Origin: Legionella fallonii LLAP-10 | Lineage (GTDB): Bacteria > Pseudomonadota > Gammaproteobacteria > Legionellales > Legionellaceae | Length of the DNA stretch: 64,000 nt | Direction: 5' to 3' | Assembly (NCBI RefSeq): GCF_000953135.1 | Contig: NZ_LN614827.1 | Span: 649,001-713,000 of the forward strand | Shown here: positions 44,800-53,593 of the stretch, one piece after another | Numbering within the stretch: the stretch's first letter is position 1 | How the letters are laid out: the number at the start of each line of letters is the position of its first letter | Made by a program: the position numbers and the translations under genes | The notes under the pieces: model-generated | Database searches by the model: none | The model's input: the letters and a program-made list of their open reading frames with translations, nothing else | Told to the model about the DNA's origin: nothing

Positions 44800-46947
44800 A
44801 TGAAGTGCTCTTTACCGATCAATATTAAGACTAACCAGGTATTAAATATGAAAAATTCTCTCTATTGGCTGATTGACAAATGCTATGACTTCATGAAATC
44901 AGAATTCATACTATTTCCAAGAACTTCTTTATCTAATGAAAATTATTACATGCTTGTACCTAGAAACCGAGACAGAAGTAAAATCAGTACGGAGATGGGG
45001 GAGCTTACCGCAATAGGTTACCACATTACAGTCTATGATCAGATCAGGAAAGACGTTAAAAACTCTACCTTTCATATTACCATTAGCTTAATTGATGAAA
45101 ATAAAAATAGCTATGTTGCAAGGATCTATTACAAAGACTTTGGTAAGTATCTCTTTAGTACTATTAAAGATAGAGAACATAATCTTGTTGACATTGGTCC
45201 TCAAGACAATCTATTGAAATTTGGAGACGATAACATAGCTCTCTTTGTTACTATGATTTTGGATTTGAAAAAAGATTATGATGAGCGATATCAGTTATTG
45301 GCTGATGGGGCCATTCAACTGAATGGCGCTCTAAGCAATATAACGAATCCCCCTTTGTTACGAAAAAAACTCCTGGATTACAAAAAAGGATTGCAAGATA
45401 TTATTAGTCATATTGAATCTGGGACCTTATTCAATCAAGAGCATTCAGGTGAATTGGCTATTTATAAGGGTTTTCTAAGCGATACGGAACATGAGTTACG
45501 TGAAATGGAAGCTAAAACGTCACATCGCAAAGAGGTTCAAAAAGCAGAGAAGAATTCTAAAGTTGTTACTATTAAACAAACGGAATTAAGCCAAGTAACG
45601 AAGACGTCTCAACCTGGTCTATCTGTTTTGGCGGATAGTGAAGCTATTATGGCTCAATCTGAAACAGTTAAAGAAACAACTCGCCCTGGACCTTCTTCTC
45701 AGAAGTCAGAGGGGAGCAAGCAGAAAACCAAATTGGTAAGTACTGGAGTAAAAATTAACGAACTAAATAAAGAGCTGGTAGCGATTTTAGGTTCAAAAGA
45801 TATAGGTGTCCTTGAGCAAGTATCTCGAGAATATGAACTACAAAACAAAAAGTTGGCCCTGCTAGAAAATGACAGCGGAACAAAAAGCAACAAAAAAAGT
45901 GAAGGGCAATTGCTTGATACAGTAATTAGGTGTAACCAATTACGAAAGAAAATTAATGGTATGGTCCTTAATGCTTTCAATGATGAAACGGCATATAAAA
46001 AACTAGATCGGCAATCTATGAGATCATTGCTGCAACAATGCGATTTAAAAACAGAAGTACTCGTTAAGTTAGCGGTTGAAAGTAATCGGGTGCAAGCCTT
46101 GCAGCTATTAATGCAGCTACGAAAAGACATTAATTTAGGGATAAAAACTAAGGAAGAAAAGCAATATCTCTTAGAAATTGCCTATAAGAAAGGCCATTTT
46201 GAGATGTTCAAATTCTTATTGGATCATAAGGTTTCTCCTAATATCCTATGCACTAATAAAAAACCTATATTGTTTTCTGCTTGTATGGATGGTCGTGCTA
46301 AGGAAATGGAGGCACTTCTAGAGGCAAAAGCAAATCCATTAGCGTTAGAACCCACCGGATTTGCTCCCTTGGGTGCTTTGTTAATGAGAACACAGAAGCA
46401 ATTGATTAATATTCCGATGGCCAACGTGTTTTTAGCCTATGCTCCTCAAGCAATGGATCAATTGCAAGGAATGAAAGGCGGGGAAAGTACCGCTCTTGCT
46501 TATGCTTGTCAGGAGAATATGGCAGATGTAGCTGAATTACTACTGCGGTTTGGAGCTGATCCTAATAAAGTGCGTCATGATGGTCATACTCCTTTAGGTG
46601 TTTGCGCCTATAAAGATAATTTTGAATTATTTAAATATGTAGTGGAAAATTCTACAGTCCCTATTGGAGAGGCATTGTCTAATGCTTTGGATTTTGCTGT
46701 GCTTTTTGATAAACAGCACTTTATTGAATACATCATGGGATATAGTGAAAAACATCAATTGAACTTATCAGTTCCAATGGTAGATGAGGCTACGAAACGG
46801 GTGGAAAAACAAAAACACTCTTATGCTACGGTAATCTCTACTGGAACTAATATCACGAGCTTCTTTTTCCGAAGCTTATATAGTGATGACAGTGATGACA
46901 GTGATGACGAAAATTTGCCATCAATAATAATAGAAATGGGCAAGTAA
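44800..46947 (+). CDS. Ankyrin-repeat protein, candidate secreted effector
   Basis: A 715-residue protein with no signal peptide. Residues about 1-150 are unrecognised. The centre is charged and partly coiled (KEVQKAEKNSKVV). From about 440 come ankyrin repeats: EIAYKKGHFEMFKFLLDHKV, ALAYACQENMADVAELLLRF and PLGVCAYKDNFELFKYVV. The C-terminal part carries SDDSDDSDDE, encoded by three tandem AGTGATGAC units (46882-46908), and ends polar. Ankyrin proteins are common Legionella effectors. The start is uncertain: 44800 or the Met at 44848. Confidence 0.7.
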   Translation: MKCSLPINIKTNQVLNMKNSLYWLIDKCYDFMKSEFILFPRTSLSNENYYMLVPRNRDRSKISTEMGELTAIGYHITVYDQIRKDVKNSTFHITISLIDENKNSYVARIYYKDFGKYLFSTIKDREHNLVDIGPQDNLLKFGDDNIALFVTMILDLKKDYDERYQLLADGAIQLNGALSNITNPPLLRKKLLDYKKGLQDIISHIESGTLFNQEHSGELAIYKGFLSDTEHELREMEAKTSHRKEVQKAEKNSKVVTIKQTELSQVTKTSQPGLSVLADSEAIMAQSETVKETTRPGPSSQKSEGSKQKTKLVSTGVKINELNKELVAILGSKDIGVLEQVSREYELQNKKLALLENDSGTKSNKKSEGQLLDTVIRCNQLRKKINGMVLNAFNDETAYKKLDRQSMRSLLQQCDLKTEVLVKLAVESNRVQALQLLMQLRKDINLGIKTKEEKQYLLEIAYKKGHFEMFKFLLDHKVSPNILCTNKKPILFSACMDGRAKEMEALLEAKANPLALEPTGFAPLGALLMRTQKQLINIPMANVFLAYAPQAMDQLQGMKGGESTALAYACQENMADVAELLLRFGADPNKVRHDGHTPLGVCAYKDNFELFKYVVENSTVPIGEALSNALDFAVLFDKQHFIEYIMGYSEKHQLNLSVPMVDEATKRVEKQKHSYATVISTGTNITSFFFRSLYSDDSDDSDDENLPSIIIEMGK

Positions 46948-47099
46948 TTAAGTTGGATTGTTCTATTTGATACTCGCATGGCTCTATTTTTTATCTGATT
47001 GGTGTGTTGCAAGGTGAGATAACCGATTTAATTTTAGATATAACCGAAAAAGGCCTATACTATTTTGTATAGAGATGTTGTACCCAATGGAGACAATAT

Positions 47100-47672
47100 A
47101 TGAGTACCCCAAGAGAAGACGTAGAACAGCAAGTAAGAAAAAAAGAAGAAGATCTGAAACTTTTTATTCAGCTGCAAGAGAATACTAAAAGAACAGAAAA
47201 AGAAGAAGAGGAATATAAGCTACTTTTGGCTGAATACGGCAAACAAATAATTAAAGATCCAAGTATTATAAAAGGGATAAAAAAAGACGACAAAGAAGTC
47301 GATTATGTATTGGATAAAATACAAAAAGACGTCTTGCAAAAAATTATCAAAGATTATGAAGAGAAAACCGGTAGAAAAGTAGAAGAAAAAGAAGGACGAA
47401 CTTGTTTTGCTTTCGGAAGTCAAGATGAGGCCGTCGCGTTCTTTAAAGAGCAAGCGGATCAAGGTCGGCCATTTCAAGTCTACTGTAAAGAGAAAGATCA
47501 CTGCATCTATTCTGATGGTACTAATTTTGTGCATGGAACTTTGGCTGATGTTGAAGCATATAAGAAGAATGCAGATGATTATAAGATAGGCCCGAATGGG
47601 GCTTTAGAGAAAAACGCTCCTCAACAAGAACAAGAACAAGCACAAGAAGCGAACACGACTATGCGCTTGTAA
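47100..47672 (+). CDS. Unknown charged protein, candidate effector
   Basis: 190 residues. The first half is Lys/Glu-rich and helical (VRKKEEDLKLFIQLQENTKR). The middle has a compact-looking stretch (TCFAFGSQDEAVAFFKEQAD, RPFQVYCKEKDHCIYSDGTN, FVHGTLADVEAYKK). The C-terminus is Gln/Glu-rich (QQEQEQAQEANTTMRL), like the E-block tails of Dot/Icm substrates. No membrane segment or known family. It follows the ankyrin gene by 152 bp with its own leader. Confidence 0.55.
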   Translation: MSTPREDVEQQVRKKEEDLKLFIQLQENTKRTEKEEEEYKLLLAEYGKQIIKDPSIIKGIKKDDKEVDYVLDKIQKDVLQKIIKDYEEKTGRKVEEKEGRTCFAFGSQDEAVAFFKEQADQGRPFQVYCKEKDHCIYSDGTNFVHGTLADVEAYKKNADDYKIGPNGALEKNAPQQEQEQAQEANTTMRL

Positions 47673-47706
47673 TGGTTTTTCGCCATTGTTTCATTTGTAA
47701 TAATAG

Positions 47707-47741
47707 ATGCTGAGAAAGATTGCTTAAATCACTCTCAGCAT
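47707..47741. terminator. Possible terminator between convergent genes
   Basis: ATGCTGAGA (47707-47715) pairs with TCTCAGCAT (47733-47741) around a 17-base loop, followed by A-rich sequence. It is a weak hairpin but sits where two convergent genes meet. Confidence 0.4.
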
Positions 47742-47774
47742 TCGTAGTAAAAAACAATTAAAACTCATGTAATT

Positions 47775-48659
47775 CTAATTCTTCTTTGAAAGCTCATGAA
47801 TTTCTGCGATATAACCACCTGGGAATTTGACCATAGCTGAAGTACGGTCGCCTGAAGCAAAAGGTGCTACAAGAATGGCTACACCAGCAGCTTGTGCTTT
47901 AGCCAGTGTTTCTTTCAAATTGCTTACCTCATAACCTGTCATCTCATGTCCATACGGCCAGGCTAGATGTCCATTTGTAACAATAACCAGCATTTTTCCA
48001 AAACCAGATTCAATAGCAACTCGTCTGTAAGGGGTTTGGGGTTGGCCTATTTCTACTCCTGGGGCTTGGGGCTCATCGGCAATGATTTTTCCTTTTGCAA
48101 ATTGGATAAAGCTTTGAATGAACGTGTTAGCACGATCAGCGGAAACATAGATTCTATTTTCTGGAATTGTAGTTAATGGGTCATAGTTAGGTGGGGTATA
48201 ATGCCAATAGATTTGCATATTGATACCGCCTGGCCATTGAACAATCGCGTCACGACCTATAGGGTCTGTGAAGGGGGTGACAATAATATCTGCTCCTATA
48301 TTGCGAGCAGCGGCAATCGCTTCGTCAAAATCGTTCACTAGGTAGCCAGTGCGTTCCGTTCCAAAAGGATAAGGAATGGGTGTTTTAAAACCAAATACAG
48401 AAATGGTTCCTGCGGGCGTCAATGCCAGCTGTGACAAGGTTTGACTCGCTGTTGGTGTGACCTGAAAAACACCTTGTTTCGATGTCTTTCCACCAAAAGT
48501 AGCAGTGAAACTAGCGACAAAACGATCGAAATCTTCAGGGGCAACATAGACATGAGTGGTGTCATATTGAGGTCCAACCGCATAACCATTTTGAGCGATA
48601 CCTATTGACCAATAAGCCAACAAGAAAAGAATACCTACTCCTAGTTTAATTTGTTTCAT
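47775..48659 (-). CDS. Exported VOC/glyoxalase-fold protein
   Basis: About 294 residues from the ATG at 48659 (AAGGAACAG upstream), with a signal peptide (about 5-24). The mature part has two VOC-type modules: YDTTHVYVAPEDFDRFVASF...RDAIVQWPGGINMQIYWH and NRIYVSADRANTFIQSFIQF...TSAMVKFPGGYIAEIHE. Metal ligands typical of glyoxalase I (His and Glu) are partly present. VOC proteins include lyases, dioxygenases and resistance proteins. Export makes glyoxalase I activity unlikely. The substrate is unknown. Confidence 0.75.
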   Translation of the reverse strand: MKQIKLGVGILFLLAYWSIGIAQNGYAVGPQYDTTHVYVAPEDFDRFVASFTATFGGKTSKQGVFQVTPTASQTLSQLALTPAGTISVFGFKTPIPYPFGTERTGYLVNDFDEAIAAARNIGADIIVTPFTDPIGRDAIVQWPGGINMQIYWHYTPPNYDPLTTIPENRIYVSADRANTFIQSFIQFAKGKIIADEPQAPGVEIGQPQTPYRRVAIESGFGKMLVIVTNGHLAWPYGHEMTGYEVSNLKETLAKAQAAGVAILVAPFASGDRTSAMVKFPGGYIAEIHELSKKN

Positions 48660-48695
48660 TTGCTGTTCCTTGCAAAGTAAGTAACGAGAATTCAA

Positions 48696-48900
48696 TCTAA
48701 GTGTAGGAGATTATAATCCTAATTTTTTTGTTTTGTATTGGGCGTTACCATTTGCTCCTCCGACGCCGTGCTGCGCTTTATGCGCGGCACGGAGATCAAA
48801 TGTCAACAGCCTCTAAAAAATAGTTTATTTTGTCGTTGATGGTCTATAGTTAGAGAGCATAAGTTTATAGGCTAATTAATACTGTACAAGGACGATCATT
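48696..48900. other. Intergenic region with palindrome
   Basis: Holds an imperfect GC-rich hairpin, GCCGTGCTGCGC and GCGCGGCACGG around TTTAT (near 48766-48793), of the dispersed palindrome type. The promoter of the isochorismatase-like gene should be in the last 80 bp. Confidence 0.4.
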
Positions 48901-49566
48901 ATGGATAAAAAAATAGAATTATTGACCCCTAAAAACTGCACCTTATTAATGATTGATTACCAGCCGCAAATGGCTTTTGGTGTCGTAAGCATTGATAGAC
49001 AATTGTTAAAAAATAATGCTGTTGCCCTGGCTAAGTCGGCCAAACTATTTAACATTCCAACCGTCCTGACTTCAGTAGAAACCGAAAGTTTTAGCGGGTT
49101 TGTTTGGCCGGAGTTACTCGATGTTTTTCCCAAAAACGACATTATCGAGCGCACCAGTATGAACTCTTGGGATTCTCAGCAAGTCAGAGAACAGGTTAAA
49201 AACACCGGTAAGAAAAAGCTTATTCTCAGCGGTCTATGGACGGAAGTTTGCATCAACATGTGTGCTTTTTCTGCCATGCAAGATAATTATGAGATCTATG
49301 TGGTTGAAGATGCATGTGGAGGCACAAGTACAACCGCTCATCAATCTTCTATGAATAGAATGCAACAAGCTGGTGTAGTTCCCGTATCTTGGCAGCAAGT
49401 ATTACTCGAATGGCAACGTGATTGGGCTAGAAGGGAAACCTACGATGGAGTGATGCAGATTGTCCAGGAACACAGTGGTGCCTATGGTATGGGGGTTGAC
49501 TATGCTTATACTCTGGTGCATAAACAACCACCACGCAGTGAATGGAATGGCAAAACGGTTAAATAA
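48901..49566 (+). CDS. Isochorismatase-family cysteine hydrolase
   Basis: 221 residues with LLMIDYQPQMAF (Asp19), SGLWTEVCINM (Cys117, after a GLWTEVC pattern with the usual cis-peptide neighbourhood) and VVEDACGGTST. This is the YcaC-like branch of the isochorismatase-like hydrolases, usually octameric, acting on small amides or nitriles. The substrate is unknown. The gene lies 53 bp before the amidohydrolase and probably shares its transcript. Ribosome site AAGGACGATC. Confidence 0.85.
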   Translation: MDKKIELLTPKNCTLLMIDYQPQMAFGVVSIDRQLLKNNAVALAKSAKLFNIPTVLTSVETESFSGFVWPELLDVFPKNDIIERTSMNSWDSQQVREQVKNTGKKKLILSGLWTEVCINMCAFSAMQDNYEIYVVEDACGGTSTTAHQSSMNRMQQAGVVPVSWQQVLLEWQRDWARRETYDGVMQIVQEHSGAYGMGVDYAYTLVHKQPPRSEWNGKTVK

Positions 49567-49619
49567 TTAGGGAATAATTAGTTTGCTAAAAATCAGAGTC
49601 AAACAAGGAGCGTTTCACT

Positions 49620-51419
49620 ATGGATGTTATTTTTTACAATGGTAATTTTCAAGGTTCTGGAATTAAGGGAAAAATAACCGCGGTTGCCATTAACAATAGT
49701 CGATTTGCTCAATTTGGCTCTGATACAGAAATAATAAAATTAAAAACCGCGCAAACCAAGCTGATCGATTTGCAGCAAAAAACAGTGATCCCTGGATTAA
49801 ATGACTCTCACATTCATCTCATTCGTGGTGGATTGAACTTTAATATGGAACTGAGATGGGATGGGGTATCCAGTCTGCATGATGCCTTATTCATGTTAAA
49901 AGAGCAGGCAGAGCGTACTCCTGCGCCACAATGGGTTAGGGTGGTAGGTGGGTGGACTGAATTTCAATTCCAAGAGCGCCGAATGCCAACTTTAGATGAG
50001 ATTAATGCGGTGTCCAAGGACACCCCTGTTTTTGTCTTGCATCTCTATGATCGTGCCTTGTTAAACAAAGCGGCATTACACGTCATAGGATATGATAAAA
50101 ATACAAAAGAACTACCGGGAACTTACATTCAGCGTGACAAGCAAGGCAATCCAACCGGTATGTTAATTGCCCATCCTAACGCGATCATTCTTTATTCTAC
50201 TTTGGCTCAAGGTCCTAAATTAAGCCGTGAAGATCAAACCAATTCAACATTGCATTTTATGCGGGAATTAAACCGCCTTGGTATTACCAGTGTGATTGAT
50301 GCTGGCGGTGGTTTTCAAAATTACCCAGATGATTATGATGTAATTGGGGAACTTGCTAAAGAGAATAAATTAACAGTACGGATTGCTTATAACTTATTTA
50401 CCCAAAAGTCAGGCCATGAGTTAGAGGATTTTACTCATTGGACGCAAATCTCTAAGTATCAGCAAGGTGATGAGTATTATAGGCACAATGGTGCTGGAGA
50501 AATGCTCGTTTTCTCTGCTGCTGATTTTGAGGATTTTTTACAACCACGTCCTGATTTACCTCCGGTAATGGAGGAGCAGTTAAAACCGGTGGTACGCGTT
50601 TTAGCTGGGAATAAATGGCCGTTTAGGTTACATGCCACTTATGATGAGTCTATTGCCAGAGCTCTTACCGTTTATGAGGAAATTCATGCCGAAGTTCCTA
50701 TAGATACACTTCATTGGTTCTTTGATCATGCAGAAACTATTTCTGACCGTTCCATAGAGCGAGTACAGAAACTGGGGGGAGGGATTGCTATTCAAAACAG
50801 AATGGCATTTCAAGGAGAGTATTTTAGTGAGCGCTACGGCAGGGAAAAAACCTTATATACTCCACCAATTAATAAAATCCTTGAAGCAGGAATTCCTGTT
50901 GGTATGGGCACTGATGCAACGCGAGTTTCCAGTTATAACCCTTGGTTATGTCTTTATTGGCTGACTACAGGGAAAACTGTAGGAGGGCAATTGCTTTACA
51001 AAGAAGATAACCTCCTTTCCAGAGAAAAAGCTTTAGAGCTTTATACTAAAGGCAGTGCTTGGTTTTCTAATGAGGCAGAAAGCAAAGGTTCTTTTTTACC
51101 GAATCAATTCGCTGATTTTGCTGTCCTCTCCCAGGATTTCTTTCAAGTGCCTGATGAGGATATTAAAGATATTTATTCGCTAATGACGGTAGTTGGCGGT
51201 GACGTTGTTCATGCTTGTGAACAATTTAATCAGTATAATCCGCCTATTCCTCCGGTGAGTCCTTCCTGGTCTCCTGTTAAATATTATGGGGGGTATCAGC
51301 CACGGAAATTGCCTTCGTCAATGATACACTCTCACCATCATCACAAACATCGTCACCATTTTTCTTCCTGTCACAATAATTCTGGTTTATGGGGAGGATG
51401 TTTTTGTTGGGCGTTTTAG
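49620..51419 (+). CDS. YtcJ-like metal-dependent amidohydrolase with His-rich tail
   Basis: A 599-residue protein of the amidohydrolase-3/YtcJ group: VIPGLNDSHIHLIRGG (metal-binding HxH), LDRGGGF-like IDAGGGFQ, FRLHATYDES, HWFFDHAETI and MGTDATRVSSYNPW. It hydrolyses an amide, carbamate or related bond; substrate unknown. The end is unusual: MIHSHHHHKHRHHFSSCHNN, a cluster of His plus Cys that could bind metal. AAGGAGCG precedes the ATG. Likely co-transcribed with the isochorismatase-like gene. Confidence 0.85.
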   Translation: MDVIFYNGNFQGSGIKGKITAVAINNSRFAQFGSDTEIIKLKTAQTKLIDLQQKTVIPGLNDSHIHLIRGGLNFNMELRWDGVSSLHDALFMLKEQAERTPAPQWVRVVGGWTEFQFQERRMPTLDEINAVSKDTPVFVLHLYDRALLNKAALHVIGYDKNTKELPGTYIQRDKQGNPTGMLIAHPNAIILYSTLAQGPKLSREDQTNSTLHFMRELNRLGITSVIDAGGGFQNYPDDYDVIGELAKENKLTVRIAYNLFTQKSGHELEDFTHWTQISKYQQGDEYYRHNGAGEMLVFSAADFEDFLQPRPDLPPVMEEQLKPVVRVLAGNKWPFRLHATYDESIARALTVYEEIHAEVPIDTLHWFFDHAETISDRSIERVQKLGGGIAIQNRMAFQGEYFSERYGREKTLYTPPINKILEAGIPVGMGTDATRVSSYNPWLCLYWLTTGKTVGGQLLYKEDNLLSREKALELYTKGSAWFSNEAESKGSFLPNQFADFAVLSQDFFQVPDEDIKDIYSLMTVVGGDVVHACEQFNQYNPPIPPVSPSWSPVKYYGGYQPRKLPSSMIHSHHHHKHRHHFSSCHNNSGLWGGCFCWAF

Positions 51420-51622
51420 ATTTGCCTGTTATCCAGAGGATCTGGATGGTTTTGTCAGGCAACTTGTTGCACGACCTTGTCCATTTTCGAATTGCCTCGT
51501 CGGCATCCATAAATAGTGTAAAACTGAATGGATACCGGCTTTCGCCGGTAATTCGCCTAAAAGAAGCAATAATTCAAGACGGTTGCCACTCTCTTCGTTG
51601 GATAAACTTTGAACGATGCATG

Positions 51623-52516
51623 TTAAAGGGAGATTTCTTTGAAACTATCTGCTAAATGATCAATTAATGTACGCACTTTTACTGGTAAATGGCGTGTGTA
51701 TTGATAGACTGCATAAATGCCAAAATCACTTTCTTCAAACTCTTCTAATGCAATTTCCAAGGCACCAGACTTTATGGATTCACTAACAATAAAGGTAGGG
51801 AGTAGGGTGATACCACATCCAGAACGAGCGGCTTGGTGTAGTAAATCCCCATTGTCTGATAGAAAACTTCCTGTGACTTGTTGCCATGTTTTTTTACCAT
51901 TAATTATAAAAGGCCAGGATTTGCCCTCAGCTAGATTTAAATAGCTCAAGCAGTTGTGCTCCTTTAAATCACTTGGAGTTTGCGGTTTACCGTGAGTTGT
52001 ATAATATTCAGGGCTTGCACAAACAACACGACGACAAGAAACAAGCTTTTTAGCAATTAAAGAGGAGTCTTTCATCGGGCCTGTACGTAGGGCAAGATCA
52101 TAGCCTTCTTCGAGCAAATCAACTGCTCTATCTGATAAATAAGTTTTTATGGTTACCTGTGGATTTTTTCCTAAGTAGGAGGCAATGGCTGAACCTAGAT
52201 ATTGCATGCCGAAACTTAGGGGCGCTGCTAGTTTTACTGTTCCAACAGGCTTTTCAGTCTTATAACGAATGTGACTTTCAATCTCCTCAAGTTCATTCAG
52301 AAATTTCTGTACGTATTCCAAATAAATGTATCCAGTCTCGGTTAAGGTTACTTTACGGGTCGTACGGTTAAAAAGAGGAACACCTAAAAATTCTTCTAAA
52401 TCTTTAACTCGCTTACTAACCACTGAGTTCGCCAGATCCAGTCTTCTGGCTGCTTCAGCAAAGCTGCCTGTGTGTGCGATGGTCTCAAATGCTTGCATGT
52501 TGGCTAGTTTATCCAT
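51623..52516 (-). CDS. LysR-family transcription regulator
   Basis: About 297 residues from MDKLANMQAFETIAHTGSFA; an earlier in-frame Met 13 codons upstream is possible. N-terminal winged helix-turn-helix (SFAEAARRLDLANSVVSKRV), then a LysR substrate-binding domain. It is divergent from the pirin gene, the usual arrangement for a LysR regulator and its target, so it probably controls pirin and itself. The inducer is unknown. Confidence 0.9.
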   Translation of the reverse strand: MDKLANMQAFETIAHTGSFAEAARRLDLANSVVSKRVKDLEEFLGVPLFNRTTRKVTLTETGYIYLEYVQKFLNELEEIESHIRYKTEKPVGTVKLAAPLSFGMQYLGSAIASYLGKNPQVTIKTYLSDRAVDLLEEGYDLALRTGPMKDSSLIAKKLVSCRRVVCASPEYYTTHGKPQTPSDLKEHNCLSYLNLAEGKSWPFIINGKKTWQQVTGSFLSDNGDLLHQAARSGCGITLLPTFIVSESIKSGALEIALEEFEESDFGIYAVYQYTRHLPVKVRTLIDHLADSFKEISL

Positions 52517-52624
52517 TGTTCTAATTATTCGAATAATGTTGTTCAATGCCAACATATTATCATATTAATTAAAACAATCTATAGTGTAATTAGAGAGACT
52601 TATTTTGGTGTAAGGAGATAAGAC

Positions 52625-53323
52625 ATGATGATAAAAAGAAACAAAGAGACGCGTGGTTTAACTAATATTAGTTGGTTAAAGAGTAAACACAGCTTTTCTT
52701 TTGGCGATTATTATGATCCTGAGCAAATGGGATTTGGTCCCTTACGTGTTATTAATGAAGATCGGGTTATTCCTGGAGCAGGGTTCGGTTTCCATCCTCA
52801 TAATAATATGGAAATTATTTCTTATGTAGTTAGCGGTCAATTGGCTCACAAAGACAGTATGAAAAATGGCTCGGTGATTAAACCAGGTGATGTGCAAATC
52901 ATGAGTGCAGGTACTGGGGTAATGCATAGTGAGTATAATGCTTCCAATACAGAGGAGGTGCATTTTTTGCAAATTTGGATTATGCCCAATGTGCGTAATG
53001 AAAGGCCTAACTATCAACAAAAACTCTTCTCTCCTGAGGAAATGCATCATTGTTTTCGTGTGGTAGTTTCTCCAAATGGTGAGGAGCAATCGTTAGTGAT
53101 CAAGCAGGATGCACGTATGTTGGCTGGCCGGTTTGATAAGGGGGAGCATACAGTAGTTCAAACAAAATCTAATCGTCGATATTGGTTACAAATGGTGCAC
53201 GGTAGTGTGATTGTTAATGAAGAGCGGTTGTCTTCTGGTGATGGTTTGGCTCTAGAGCGTGAGGAGATACTTAATATTGCTTCGGTGGTGGATAGTGAGA
53301 TTATTCTCTTTGATTTACCCTAG
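52625..53323 (+). CDS. Pirin-family protein (YhhW-like)
   Basis: 232 residues with the bicupin signature: SFSFGDYYDPEQMGFGPLRV, GFGFHPHNNMEIISYVVSG and MSAGTGVMHSEYNAS. The metal-binding His and Glu residues are present. Pirins of this type can act as quercetin dioxygenases or redox sensors. AAGGAGATAAG precedes the start; two adjacent ATG codons (52625 and 52628) are possible. Divergent from a LysR regulator. Confidence 0.9.
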   Translation: MMIKRNKETRGLTNISWLKSKHSFSFGDYYDPEQMGFGPLRVINEDRVIPGAGFGFHPHNNMEIISYVVSGQLAHKDSMKNGSVIKPGDVQIMSAGTGVMHSEYNASNTEEVHFLQIWIMPNVRNERPNYQQKLFSPEEMHHCFRVVVSPNGEEQSLVIKQDARMLAGRFDKGEHTVVQTKSNRRYWLQMVHGSVIVNEERLSSGDGLALEREEILNIASVVDSEIILFDLP

Positions 53324-53593
53324 TACTATGTTGACAAGCCAATGCAACAACTGTCTTGAACTGCATCCAATTTTTACTATTACTCTCATCCAGCGTGCAG
53401 CGAAGGATCTCTTTTGTCGCAAGGCCCTCTGGATGACTCGTAAGTCAGACAACCAATTGCCCGACAAAATATCTGAGACGGTAAAATGGTCTTTATATAG
53501 CGAACTACTCGGATGCAACAAGAGATCTATTCGAGAGCTGTATGTAGTCGCTCTTGCTTCCCTGCAGTGAGCTTTGAACGGGGGCATCAGAAC
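53324..53593. other. Intergenic region with dispersed motifs
   Basis: 270 bp. Contains CCAGCGTGCAGCGAAGGATC (near 53390), a variant of which occurs at about 58208-58230, and CAATTGCCCGAC (about 53454), related to the CAACAAATTGCCC motif at 21739. Frames here on both strands look spurious. Confidence 0.45.
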
